DNA of 64,000 nt from the NCBI GenBank assembly GCA_006212045.1, contig PZPK01000004.1, positions 62,001-126,000 of the forward strand, read 5' to 3'. Position numbers and translations under genes: made by a program. Source of the stretch: Oleiphilus sp. (lineage in GTDB: Bacteria; Pseudomonadota; Gammaproteobacteria; Pseudomonadales; Oleiphilaceae). This document shows positions 1-9,000 of this stretch, piece by piece; within the stretch, counting starts at the first letter, position 1; each line of letters begins with the position of its first letter. The notes beneath the pieces were generated by a model that made no database searches, had not been told where the DNA came from, and worked only from the letters and a program-made list of their open reading frames with translations.

Positions 1-46
1 ACGGATATTTTTTCACACTCCTAACATGTGGCAGAACGGGTAAAGC

Positions 47-295
47 ATGGCGGCAACAAGCGAAAAATCCCTCAGCGAATTCGAAAAATCTCTCGAACAG
101 CTGGAACAGATTGTAACCCGAATGGAGCAAGGGGAATTATCTCTGGAGCAATCATTAAGTGCGTTCGAGGAAGGTGTTCGATTAACGCGATCCTGCCAGG
201 AAACGCTTAAGGAAGCGGAGCAGCGTGTTTCCAAACTGATCCGTGAAGGCGGCACTCTCGATCAGAAACCGTTTGAAAATCCGGAACAGGATTAG
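47..295 (+). CDS. xseB: Exodeoxyribonuclease VII small subunit
   Basis: XseB binds several copies per XseA large subunit and forms the nuclease that degrades single-stranded DNA to oligonucleotides. The 82-residue product matches the usual length of about 80 and carries the family core SLSEFEKSLEQLEQIVTRME near residues 8-27, followed by a GELSLEQSL segment; the whole chain looks helical. ispA begins 25 bp downstream and dxs follows, the conserved xseB-ispA-dxs order of gammaproteobacteria. xseA is not in the window, as is normal for this group. The identification is firm from length, motif and neighbours. Confidence 0.95.
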   Translation: MAATSEKSLSEFEKSLEQLEQIVTRMEQGELSLEQSLSAFEEGVRLTRSCQETLKEAEQRVSKLIREGGTLDQKPFENPEQD

Positions 296-320
296 ACTTC
301 CTCAGGCACTTCACTCTTTT

Positions 321-1226
321 ATGTCAAGCATTCCCGCCGCCCCCGCTTCATTCATTGAAACCTATCGCCAGCAAATTGACCAAGCGCTGAATCGCATTCT
401 GTGCGACAGTGACGGCATACCTGAACGACTATTCAAGGCCATGCAGCACAGCACTTTATCTGGCGGCAAACGCATTCGCCCGATATTGACCTTATGCAGT
501 GCACGTTGCCTTGGAGGGTCTGTGGACAAGGCAATGCCGGCAGCCTGTGCGGTAGAAATGATACATGCCTATTCTTTGGTGCATGATGACCTTCCCGCAA
601 TGGATGACGATGATCTTCGAAGGGGTCAACCCACCTGCCATATCGCATTTGACGAGGCGACAGCCATACTGGCCGGAGATGCCTTACAGGCGCTGGCCTT
701 TGATGTCATTGCACGCAAAAACACAGACCTGGACCCTGAACAGCAACTCGGCATGACGCGTTTGCTGGCCAAAGCTGCCGGCGCACGTGGAATGGTGGCG
801 GGTCAATCGATCGATCTTGATTCGGTTGGCCAGACACTGACAAGCGAGGCCTTATCAGGAATGCATGCCTTAAAAACAGGCGCGCTCATCCAGTGCGCGG
901 TTGAACTCGGCGCATTATGTTCCGATCAGGCAGATCCGCAGGAGCACACACATCTGTCCGGATATGCCAAAGCCATTGGCCTCGGCTTTCAGGTGCAGGA
1001 CGATATTCTGGATATTACCAGCGCGACAGCAGTACTCGGCAAACAGCAGGGGGCAGACAAAGAGCTGAATAAGCCCACCTTTCCTGCTTTATTGGGCCTG
1101 GAGGGTTCCAAACAAAAATTGAAAGGCCTGCATGAAGAAGCTTATTCAGCGCTCGCCAGGCTAAATCATCGCGACACCAGCGAACTTCGGCAGATAGCCG
1201 ATTACATTGTAACGCGCGTTTTTTGA
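321..1226 (+). CDS. ispA: Farnesyl diphosphate synthase (short-chain prenyltransferase)
   Basis: IspA condenses isopentenyl diphosphate with DMAPP and geranyl diphosphate to give C15 farnesyl diphosphate, the precursor for IspB and undecaprenyl synthesis. Both aspartate-rich motifs that bind Mg-diphosphate are visible: [17 protein letters not shown] near residues 86-102 and FQVQDDILD near residue 230. I start it at the ATG at 321 (MSSIPAAP, 301 residues, the usual length). An in-frame ATG at 243 would add 26 arginine-rich residues inside xseB and is less likely. It lies between xseB and dxs in one rightward unit. Confidence 0.95.
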   Translation: MSSIPAAPASFIETYRQQIDQALNRILCDSDGIPERLFKAMQHSTLSGGKRIRPILTLCSARCLGGSVDKAMPAACAVEMIHAYSLVHDDLPAMDDDDLRRGQPTCHIAFDEATAILAGDALQALAFDVIARKNTDLDPEQQLGMTRLLAKAAGARGMVAGQSIDLDSVGQTLTSEALSGMHALKTGALIQCAVELGALCSDQADPQEHTHLSGYAKAIGLGFQVQDDILDITSATAVLGKQQGADKELNKPTFPALLGLEGSKQKLKGLHEEAYSALARLNHRDTSELRQIADYIVTRVF

Positions 1227-1235
1227 CGTCCTTTC

Positions 1236-1244
1236 TGCTATACT
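1236..1244 (+). promoter_or_regulatory. Candidate extended -10 promoter upstream of dxs
   Basis: TGCTATACT reads as an extended -10 element (TG-N-TATACT) just past the ispA stop codon and about 50 bp before the dxs ATG. No good -35 lies 17 bp upstream, which is acceptable for extended -10 promoters. It would allow dxs to be transcribed apart from xseB-ispA. This is inference from motif only. Confidence 0.35.
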
Positions 1245-1296
1245 CGCGCCCCTCAAATTAAAAACCCAAGCTTTTGACCCATACCGTGTATTAGAG

Positions 1297-3234
1297 ATGC
1301 CAGAGCAAGCCATTTTTCATGAGATCCCTCTGCAGAGACCCAGCACTCCGTTGCTGGACCGCATCTCATCACCACACCAGTTACGGTTGCTGTCGGAAGA
1401 GCAGCTGAGCCAGCTAAGCTACGAGTTACGTGCGTTTATGCTGTACAGCGTTGGGCAATCCGGCGGACACTTCGGGGCAGGCTTGGGCGTCGTGGAACTG
1501 ACCATCGCCTTGCACTTCGTATTTAACACGCCCGAAGATCGTCTGGTGTGGGACGTCGGACACCAAGCCTATCCTCACAAGATACTGACTGGTCGTCGCG
1601 AAGACCTGCTCAAAATTCGGCAGCAGGATGGTCCGGCCGCCTTTCCCTGCCGCGAAGAAAGTGACTATGACGCCTTTGGTGTAGGCCACTCAAGCACATC
1701 GATCAGCGCTGCGCTGGGTATGGCTCTGGCGGCGCAACAGAAAGGCGAAACACGAAGGGCGATTGCAGTCATCGGTGATGGCGCACTTACGGCCGGCATG
1801 GCCTTTGAAGCAATGAGTCACGCCGGCGATATCGCACCGGATATGCTGGTAGTCCTGAATGACAACGACATGTCCATTTCCAACAATGTTGGCGGCTTGA
1901 AAAACCACCTTGCACGCATACTCTCAGGCAAAACCTACAATCAGGTGCGCGATAGTGGCAAGCACCTGCTGAGTGGTACACCGGGGCTGATGGAGTTTGC
2001 CCGAAAAACCGAAGAGCACGTCAAGGGCCTGATGGCGCCGGGTACGCTGTTTGAGGAGCTGGGCTTCAATTATATTGGTCCGATAGATGGTCACGATTTG
2101 CCCACGCTTCTGCGTACGCTTCAGAATATGAAAGACTTAACCGGCCCTCAATTTCTGCATGTTGTCACCAAAAAAGGTAAAGGCTTTGCACCCGCCGAGT
2201 CGGACCCGATTGGCTATCACGCAATTAACAAAATTGAACCCAAAGTACGTGTGGAAGATTCGGAAAAACGCTTTCAGGTGACCAAGCCGAAATTCGCCAA
2301 CGTGTTTGGTCAGTGGCTGTGCGATATGGCTGAACAGGATACGCGCGTTCAGGGAATTACCCCGGCCATGCGCGAGGGCTCAGATCTGATTCGTTTCTCT
2401 GAACGTTTCCCGGATCGCTATTTTGACGTTGCGATCGCCGAACAGCATGCCGTGACCCTGGCTGCAGGAATGGCCTGCGAAGGGATGAAACCGGTGGTTG
2501 CCATCTATTCGACCTTTCTGCAGCGCGCCTACGACCAACTGATTCATGATGTGGCTGTTCAGAACCTGGACGTGCTGTTTGCGATCGATCGCGCCGGCCT
2601 TGTTGGTGAGGACGGACCAACCCATGCAGGAAGTTTTGATCTCTCATACCTGCGCTGCATTCCCAATATGGTAGTAATGGCACCCTCTGACGAAAACGAA
2701 TTACGGTTAATGCTGACGACGGGACATCAGCACAAAGGTCCAGCGGCCGTGCGCTATCCTCGCGGGACTGGGCCAGGGGTAGCCATCGAAACCGGCCTGA
2801 CCAGTCTGGAAATTGGTCGATCCAGAGATATCCGGCAGGGTCAGGAGACAGCGATTCTGTGCTTTGGCACTCTGCTCGCGGAAGCCAGAATCGCGGCTGA
2901 AGAACTGAATGCCACGCTGATTGATATGCGTTTCGTCAAGCCACTGGATACCGAAAAACTGATTGAAGTCATAAAATCACACCGCCTGATTGTCACGCTC
3001 GAAGAAAATGCCATTGCAGGCGGTGCTGGCAGTGCGGTGGCCGAGTATCTGTCCTCCGGGCTTGACTGTAATTTACCAGTCCTGCACCTGGGACTCCCGG
3101 ACCGGTTTATCTCTCATGGAAAGCCCAAGGATTTGTTGGCCGAGTGCGGCCTGAATGCAGAAGGCATCTCCCGCAGTATCAGGCAACGTTTCAAGAGTCT
3201 GGCCCCCACGCTGAATGTGGGCAATGCCTCCTAG
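1297..3234 (+). CDS. dxs: 1-deoxy-D-xylulose-5-phosphate synthase
   Basis: Dxs is the thiamine-diphosphate enzyme that joins pyruvate and glyceraldehyde 3-phosphate in the first step of the non-mevalonate isoprenoid pathway. The 645-residue length is normal. The N-terminal half shows [16 protein letters not shown] and the ThDP-binding [14 protein letters not shown] followed by LNDNDMSIS; the transketolase pyrimidine domain carries [13 protein letters not shown] with the catalytic glutamate. It directly follows ispA, so precursor synthesis and its first consumer are encoded together. ispH, the last enzyme of the pathway, lies 11 kb away on the other strand. Confidence 0.97.
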   Translation: MPEQAIFHEIPLQRPSTPLLDRISSPHQLRLLSEEQLSQLSYELRAFMLYSVGQSGGHFGAGLGVVELTIALHFVFNTPEDRLVWDVGHQAYPHKILTGRREDLLKIRQQDGPAAFPCREESDYDAFGVGHSSTSISAALGMALAAQQKGETRRAIAVIGDGALTAGMAFEAMSHAGDIAPDMLVVLNDNDMSISNNVGGLKNHLARILSGKTYNQVRDSGKHLLSGTPGLMEFARKTEEHVKGLMAPGTLFEELGFNYIGPIDGHDLPTLLRTLQNMKDLTGPQFLHVVTKKGKGFAPAESDPIGYHAINKIEPKVRVEDSEKRFQVTKPKFANVFGQWLCDMAEQDTRVQGITPAMREGSDLIRFSERFPDRYFDVAIAEQHAVTLAAGMACEGMKPVVAIYSTFLQRAYDQLIHDVAVQNLDVLFAIDRAGLVGEDGPTHAGSFDLSYLRCIPNMVVMAPSDENELRLMLTTGHQHKGPAAVRYPRGTGPGVAIETGLTSLEIGRSRDIRQGQETAILCFGTLLAEARIAAEELNATLIDMRFVKPLDTEKLIEVIKSHRLIVTLEENAIAGGAGSAVAEYLSSGLDCNLPVLHLGLPDRFISHGKPKDLLAECGLNAEGISRSIRQRFKSLAPTLNVGNAS

Positions 3235-3260
3235 CCAAGCGAAACCCTGTCCAACCAGGC

Positions 3261-3473
3261 TCAAATCTGGCTGGAACTGACGATTTCGACATTGATACTT
3301 ACGGCCTTCCAGGTACCAAAAATACTGTCATCCACCACCAGTAGTGCGCGCTGATCGTTTAGTATTTCCTGGTCCACAACCGTGCCCAGCTTGTAGCGGC
3401 AGCTTTCGTCCCGCACAGCTAATTTATCTGCGAACTCATCCTTGAATCGAACTGTTTTCCCAAGATAATTCAT
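3261..3473 (-). CDS. Small protein of unknown function
   Basis: A 70-residue product that converges on dxs, with 26 bp between the two stop codons. The sequence begins MNYLGKTVRFKDEFADKL and looks like a small beta-rich domain with several short hydrophobic strands. I see no signal peptide, membrane segment or cysteine cluster. I prefer the ATG at 3473 because it has a G-rich stretch upstream; in-frame starts at 3485 (ATG) and 3497 (TTG) are possible. I do not recognise the family. Its soluble, well-composed sequence in a tight convergent slot suggests it is real, but function is unknown. Confidence 0.55.
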   Translation of the reverse strand: MNYLGKTVRFKDEFADKLAVRDESCRYKLGTVVDQEILNDQRALLVVDDSIFGTWKAVSINVEIVSSSQI

Positions 3474-3615
3474 GGCGCCCCCCATATTGGTTTGCAAGGC
3501 GTCTCGATTGATCGAGCAAGCCAGCCTTACGGGGCACCATCACCTTTTTTCTTTACAGTTTTATTTAAACTTCCCTCAAGATAAGTTATCTGTGAATAGC
3601 ATCAACACCGTGTTC

Positions 3616-4713
3616 TTATATTACTCTGGCTCCAGGATCATAAGGCCCCGGATTCACTGGAGGCTTATCGCCACAGAGTATCGAGGACATCAGGCGCACA
3701 GATGCCGGCGCCAAAACCAATCCGTTTCGAAAATGTCCCGCGTTCACGTAGACATTGCGATAACCTGGCACCAGGCCAATATAGGGCACTCCGGCTGGAG
3801 ATCCGGGACGCAATCCTGACCAATGGTGACTAATCGGGTATTCAGCCAGGCGCGGGAACATGTCGATTGCAAGGTCAGCCAGAGTCTCTTTAGCCTCAGC
3901 GGTGGTGCTTTTGTCAAACTCTGTATATTCTAGGGTGCTTCCGGCCACAATTCGGCCGTCCCGTCTTGGTATCACGTATCGGCCCTGATTCAGGACGATT
4001 CGATTCACGATCCCGGGCACTGCGTCAAACAGTATCATCTGTCCTTTTACGGGGGCCACCTTCAACCCTGCCTCAGGCAACAGCGAAGAGGTCCAGGCGC
4101 CGCTGCAGAAGATAAAACGATCAGCTTCAATGCGCCGGTCCTTGACGGTGGTAATCGCCGTTACCCTTTCACTTTCACCCTCACGCTCCATACCGGCAAA
4201 CGCGTTTTCCTCGACAATGGTCACCAGAGGCTCATGTTCCAGAATCATCCGCAGAGCGCGAAGCAAACGTGGATTTCGTATGCTGCAAATGTGCGGCATC
4301 CAAAGTGCCTCGGCAACACCCGGTCTGAGCAGAGGCTCATACTCGTAAAGCGCGGTAGCCGGAATTTGTTCCAACCAGGCAGGTTGTCGCGTTTCAGACC
4401 AAAGCAAAGCCTGTTCCCGATCCTTAACCTCCAGCATTAGCAGACCATGACGCGTGATCTCAGGGTCTACTCCACTTTCTGCTTCCAGGCATTGAATCAA
4501 ATTAGGGTAATAGCCTTGCGACCAGCTCGCCAGCGCCGTAACCGGATCCGAATACCGCCACGGGTATAGAGGCGAAATAATGCCACCGCCGGCCCAACTC
4601 GCCTCACCGCCGCAGATTCCCTTATCAACCAGCACTACCTCCCATCCGCGTTGCGACAACTCTCTGGCCTGCATCATTCCCATGACGCCACCACCAATAA
4701 TGACAACCTTCAA
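3616..4713 (-). CDS. thiO: Glycine oxidase ThiO (FAD-dependent)
   Basis: ThiO oxidises glycine to dehydroglycine, the C2-N donor for the thiazole ring of thiamine in aerobic bacteria. The 365-residue protein opens with the FAD-binding Rossmann motif VVIIGGGVMGMMQARELSQRG and ends with the DAO-family second FAD contact around HHWSGLRPGSP and YVNAGHFRNGLVLAPAS. The start codon is TTG at 4713, with AAGGAG 6 bp upstream. It is divergent from fimT, the same neighbour pair as in Pseudomonas aeruginosa. No ThiG or ThiS is nearby; thiL lies 40 kb away. No thiamine riboswitch signature was seen upstream. Confidence 0.92.
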   Translation of the reverse strand: MKVVIIGGGVMGMMQARELSQRGWEVVLVDKGICGGEASWAGGGIISPLYPWRYSDPVTALASWSQGYYPNLIQCLEAESGVDPEITRHGLLMLEVKDREQALLWSETRQPAWLEQIPATALYEYEPLLRPGVAEALWMPHICSIRNPRLLRALRMILEHEPLVTIVEENAFAGMEREGESERVTAITTVKDRRIEADRFIFCSGAWTSSLLPEAGLKVAPVKGQMILFDAVPGIVNRIVLNQGRYVIPRRDGRIVAGSTLEYTEFDKSTTAEAKETLADLAIDMFPRLAEYPISHHWSGLRPGSPAGVPYIGLVPGYRNVYVNAGHFRNGLVLAPASVRLMSSILCGDKPPVNPGPYDPGARVI

Positions 4714-4800
4714 CCTAAACTCCTTGCTGTGTCTACAGGTTCCTGACTAAAGTTCGACCAGTTAACTGAATCTCTACGGTCGCTGGCCCAGAATACCTGA

Positions 4801-4817
4801 AGTAAATGGAATTTACT
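4801..4817. repeat. Short perfect inverted repeat between thiO and fimT
   Basis: AGTAAAT and ATTTACT are separated by GGA, a 7-bp perfect inverted repeat in the divergent thiO-fimT intergenic region, about 80 bp from either gene. It could be an operator shared by the two promoters. There is no direct evidence for a binding protein. Confidence 0.4.
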
Positions 4818-4897
4818 GTACTGTCGTGAGTCGCTTGTGGAACCTAAAAACATCGGCACACGTAACTCAACAACATGTCATCAAAGGAGTGATGTCC

Positions 4898-5494
4898 ATG
4901 AATTTACCTGCACACCAAGTTCTTCAATTTTCGCAAAAAACAAGCGGCCATGGTTTTACGATCATCGAGCTGCTGATTGTGCTCGCGCTGGTCGGCATTC
5001 TCGGACTTGTGGCCGTTCCCGGCATGCAAGACCTGCTACAAAAAAGTAAAACCACTGCATCCATCAACCAACTTTCTGGCCTGGTGAGATATGCAAGGAA
5101 TCTGGCCATCACCCATAATACCAATGTCACACTCTGCCCCAGCCAGAATGGCGAAAGCTGTGAAAACTCGCCATGGCATGATGGTGTGCTTTTGTTTACG
5201 GATCAGAATACCAATAGCAAAGTAGATGGCATGGACAAAGTAGAGCGTTTCATGCGGCCCTTTGTGAATTCAGGTTCCATTCGCTGGGGTTCTCTGCGAA
5301 ACAAAGTGCAATTTAATGGCCGGGGCATGGCCCGGGGCACGGTAGGAAGCTTTATTTATTGTCCGGAGAATCGGGACCCCTTGCTTGCGGAAAGTCTGGT
5401 ACTGAGCTTTCAGGGGCGACTTCGATTGGGACTCGATACGAACGGCGACGGAATCAAGGAAACAGGAAGCCACAAGAATATTGTTTGCAGCTGA
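4898..5494 (+). CDS. fimT: Type IV minor pseudopilin FimT (GspH/FimT family)
   Basis: A minor pseudopilin of 198 residues. The class III leader ends at GHG and the mature part begins FTIIELLIVLALVGILGLVAVPG, with Phe at +1 and Glu at +5 as required for PilD processing and assembly. The globular domain has a paired-cysteine GspH-like pattern (CPSQNGESC, then YCPENRDP and a C-terminal IVCS). FimT-type pilins have been linked to DNA uptake in other species. I start at the ATG at 4898, 7 bp after AAAGGAGT; the ATG at 4892 is too close to that site. It sits divergent from thiO and convergent with pilE, as in Pseudomonas. Confidence 0.88.
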   Translation: MNLPAHQVLQFSQKTSGHGFTIIELLIVLALVGILGLVAVPGMQDLLQKSKTTASINQLSGLVRYARNLAITHNTNVTLCPSQNGESCENSPWHDGVLLFTDQNTNSKVDGMDKVERFMRPFVNSGSIRWGSLRNKVQFNGRGMARGTVGSFIYCPENRDPLLAESLVLSFQGRLRLGLDTNGDGIKETGSHKNIVCS

Positions 5495-5508
5495 TTCATT
5501 CTGTCCAG

Positions 5509-5536
5509 ACGAAAAAGAGGGCCTCATAGGCCCTCT
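5509..5536 (-). terminator. Intrinsic terminator of the fimU-pilE operon
   Basis: On the minus strand an 8-bp perfect stem (AGAGGGCC / GGCCCTCT, loop of 5) is followed by TTTTTC. It lies between the convergent stops of fimT and pilE, 24 bp after the pilE stop, so it ends the long leftward pilin operon. The hairpin may also stop fimT transcription, but the T-tract exists only on the minus strand. Confidence 0.85.
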
Positions 5537-5559
5537 CAAGAAAATTCTTCAATTACCTA

Positions 5560-5961
5560 CTACCAAACGTCTGCCGGCAATCGTGTTCCGTTTGAGTACA
5601 GCTCCAGATTCCGATTGTCGGCTGCTGCCTGCGCCCCTTGCGGTACCGCGACCAACTCAAAACACGTAGCAATCGGACAGTCGCCATCAATATTCATACT
5701 GACCGAATAGAATTCTTCTTCCGACAACACATTATTACTGGCATAGCCTGCCATATCTGACAGGCCATTTGGGTAGGTATTATTGTCGAAAAAGTGTCTT
5801 TCCATTTGAGTCTGCAATTCCAATAGAAATGCCTGTCCATCGGTATAACGCGCTTTTTTGGTTTGCTCCTGATAGGCAGGAATGGCCACTGCAGCCAGAA
5901 CGCCAATGATCGCAATCGCGATGACCAGTTCGATCAGTGTGACACCTTGTTGCTTTTTCAT
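5560..5961 (-). CDS. pilE: Type IV minor pilin PilE-like
   Basis: A 133-residue type IV pilin-like protein starting MKKQQG, with mature sequence VTLIELVIAIAIIGVLAAVAIPAYQ. Glu+5 is present, but residue +1 is Val rather than the usual Phe. The C-terminal domain has a cysteine pair about 7 residues apart (CPIATC) but no second disulfide loop. The ATG at 5961 has GGGAG 7 bp upstream; a 17-residue extension upstream has no support. It is the last gene of the fimU operon, 62 bp after pilY1, where Pseudomonas has pilY2 and pilE. It probably primes or joins the pilus tip complex. Confidence 0.85.
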   Translation of the reverse strand: MKKQQGVTLIELVIAIAIIGVLAAVAIPAYQEQTKKARYTDGQAFLLELQTQMERHFFDNNTYPNGLSDMAGYASNNVLSEEEFYSVSMNIDGDCPIATCFELVAVPQGAQAAADNRNLELYSNGTRLPADVW

Positions 5962-6023
5962 TCTTACTCCCGTATTAAATGAGGGCTCGCGATTGCGCAA
6001 GCCCTCCATCAATCGCCAGGCGT

Positions 6024-9000
6024 TTAGAGTTCGCGCCAGCTGGTTTCCTGACTGTAAATCCCTTCAAGATTTGACTCCGTAGTTGTAGAGATCGACAGAT
6101 CCGAATTCAGGTTAATCAAGGTCGCCTCACCATCCTTGCGGCCTCCCCCCATATGAATACCGGGAGACATCGATGCCGTGTCGCCAATAACCACCGATTC
6201 AACCACCGACTCGGTCGCATCCGGGTCATTTTCATCAACAAAGACCCAGTCCGTCCAAGCCGTTCCGGTGGTGTAACGCAGAGCATGCAGTCTCGAAACC
6301 CCTGTCGCGACACAGGCTTGAGCCGCAGGAGCAAAGGTTGTTTGCGACATAAACCCGCCCAGAATCGTAGGTGATCCCATCGCGCGTGTACCCCTGAACC
6401 CGGAATCATCCAGATTCTTGTACCAGCCATTCACATAATCACTGCTATCTGCATACTGCATCTGTCGCTCCTCAAGATACTGCACCTTGTCTTGCGCCAG
6501 TGAGAGGGAAACCGAACCATCCAGATCACCTGTTTCCTCTTCAACCGTAGCATCACTAACATCGACCATTGCACTGGTAATCTCCGATACACTGCCACTG
6601 TCCATAGCAAAACTTCCATCTGCCGCTCTGGGCTCCTTAATGCCCACCAGCATGCCATCCGTCTCGTCGATAGTATCTGCTGTGTTCAGATACCGACCGG
6701 TACCGAAGTGAATCCAGCGGTTTTTGTTCTTGTCAAAGCTGACACCGGGGCGCGAATTAATCGGCTGACCGGGATCATACATCACATCCACGCTCCAGGA
6801 GTGTGTCAAAGAAGACAATCCTGCAGTCGGCATCAAACGGAACAGTTTTCCCGCCCACTCATCAAAGACACCGTCACTGGAATCCGGAATACCGTCACCA
6901 TTGGCATCAGGCCAGACATTACCATTACTGTCCTTTGTATCAAGACCCTGAGTGGTACCAAAGTAGATCGCATCTGTTGTTACATCGATATCCCAATCCG
7001 TCGCCACCAAGTCACTCACAAAGGCATTCTCGGCATCCGTTGCCCCCAAATCCATCACGCCATTGACGCCAAAAGTGGGATGCAGCGCCATGGTTTTCAG
7101 GTTCAGGAGGAACAAATGTGCATTCTGGAAACTCGCCACCTGCTCAACGCCAGCCTGTGTTGCACTGGGACCTGAACCCATCACCAGGAACCAGTCTTCT
7201 TCTAGCAACGATACTGTTGGTTGAACTGTCAGCGCGGTTGGAGTGGAGAAGCTCATGCCCAGTTTTTCGTGGGTGAACTCTGCCAGTAGCACCGGCTCCA
7301 GCTCAGGGTTGGTTATGTCAAAAATCAGATAGGCCGGTCTGACCGTTTCCGTTGTCGACAAGTCACTCGGATCAGGATAAACCGAGGACTCCCCTCCGCC
7401 CATGCGGAATCCAACCACCATTACCGTGCCCCAGCCTCCGGGATGCGTTTCGACGGTTTCACTGTCTACCACAACATCAGGCTGACCTGTCACCAGACTA
7501 TCCGAGCCGAAAATCTTGGCATCAAAAATATACGGCGTCTGATCCACAAAGTAGTTATGGTCACCTTCCTGCACGCCATAATCGACTTCACTCAGCACTT
7601 TCAAATGCGGCAGAAGATTGTATGGGACATAGGCCCAAACTTCCTGACCAAACTCCCAGTAGTCCCTGGTATCTTTGCTGCCACTGAACTCGCTATTCTG
7701 ACGGTCATACCATCCACCGTTGAACGCGTGCAGCATGCCATCATTTGCACCTACATAGATCATGGTGCGACGGTCACGATACTGCTGGAAGAACTCATTA
7801 TAGGAAGCATCGTCATACAATAGATTCAATCGCTCCGAAGGACGACCGACCGCGACAGGTGTTGAATAAATCACATCACCCAAGCGCTGAATAGTCTCCA
7901 CGGCCGCATCACCGCTCCCCATTTCAACAGTCCGGTTTCTCATGGACCCATCATCAAACTCCTTGCCTCGAATAAAATCCACCAGATTCTCGGCATCGGT
8001 CGTATTGTCAGTATCCAACAAACCGACCAAGTCACTGGTAAAGGTATCGGGCATAAAGTCCTGCATCACGAGGTTACCGCTGATATCAGGTAATGCTGTC
8101 AGAATATAGCGTGTCGTATTATTGGCAGTATAATCCCCGCGCTGCTCAGTTACCTGGGCTTCAGTCAATTTGGATAATTCGTTTGCAGCACTCCAGAGCG
8201 GTTTGTCTTCATTCGACTCGATCGGGTCGATATTGAAAACGCTGTCGGAGCAGGCTTCAATCTGGGCCTTTGTTGGGCGGGACTCCACTGAAGTAGACAG
8301 CTTCATGCGTACTTCATTGGCATCCGCATCGAAACAGGAATCCATTATCGGGTCGTCTGTATAGTCGTCCAGTTTACCGGCCGTTCCGCCATCTGCACGC
8401 AGATAACCATCGGAATCGATAAAGTAGGCCTGAATGTCACCAAACCAATTGACGGTGACATTGTCGTCAGACTTGGTCGGAACAAAACTGGACTGGAACA
8501 AGGCACCCTCGCCACCACTCGTTGTCGAAACCACCGAAGCAGCCCCCCCTGACGCGGCTCTGGCAAGAATATCATCAATGGCATTCTGCAAGGCATCGGA
8601 GATCTCATCTCCATCCTGAGCCAGATAAAAGGTGTCCGGGACACAATCGCCATCCGCATCCCATTCATTCGCATCACAGTTTTCGGGATCCTGCTGCGAG
8701 TATGCACCAAAGTCATAACTGGATTCAGAATAACTATCGGTAGAAGGCGGCCACATCGGATCCGGCAGGTGGTTGAATACACCGGCATCATCGGCGATAT
8801 CGACAAAACCACCACGCGCCGCCGCTTCCATCATTTTTCTGTAGGACCCCGTACTCTGCGCCTCCGTATCCAGTGCCGCAAACACATAGTAGGAAATCAC
8901 TTCCTGAAAATTATCCATACCCGCTTCTGTGCGGCAATCGTTCTGGCGCAATGCCAGGGCCACGTTATCGAGCACCTCCCTGTCACCGGTTCCTTTATCA

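Noticed and set aside
243-320. N-terminal extension of IspA
   Set aside because: It lies inside xseB, is arginine-rich and absent from the family; the ATG at 321 gives normal length.
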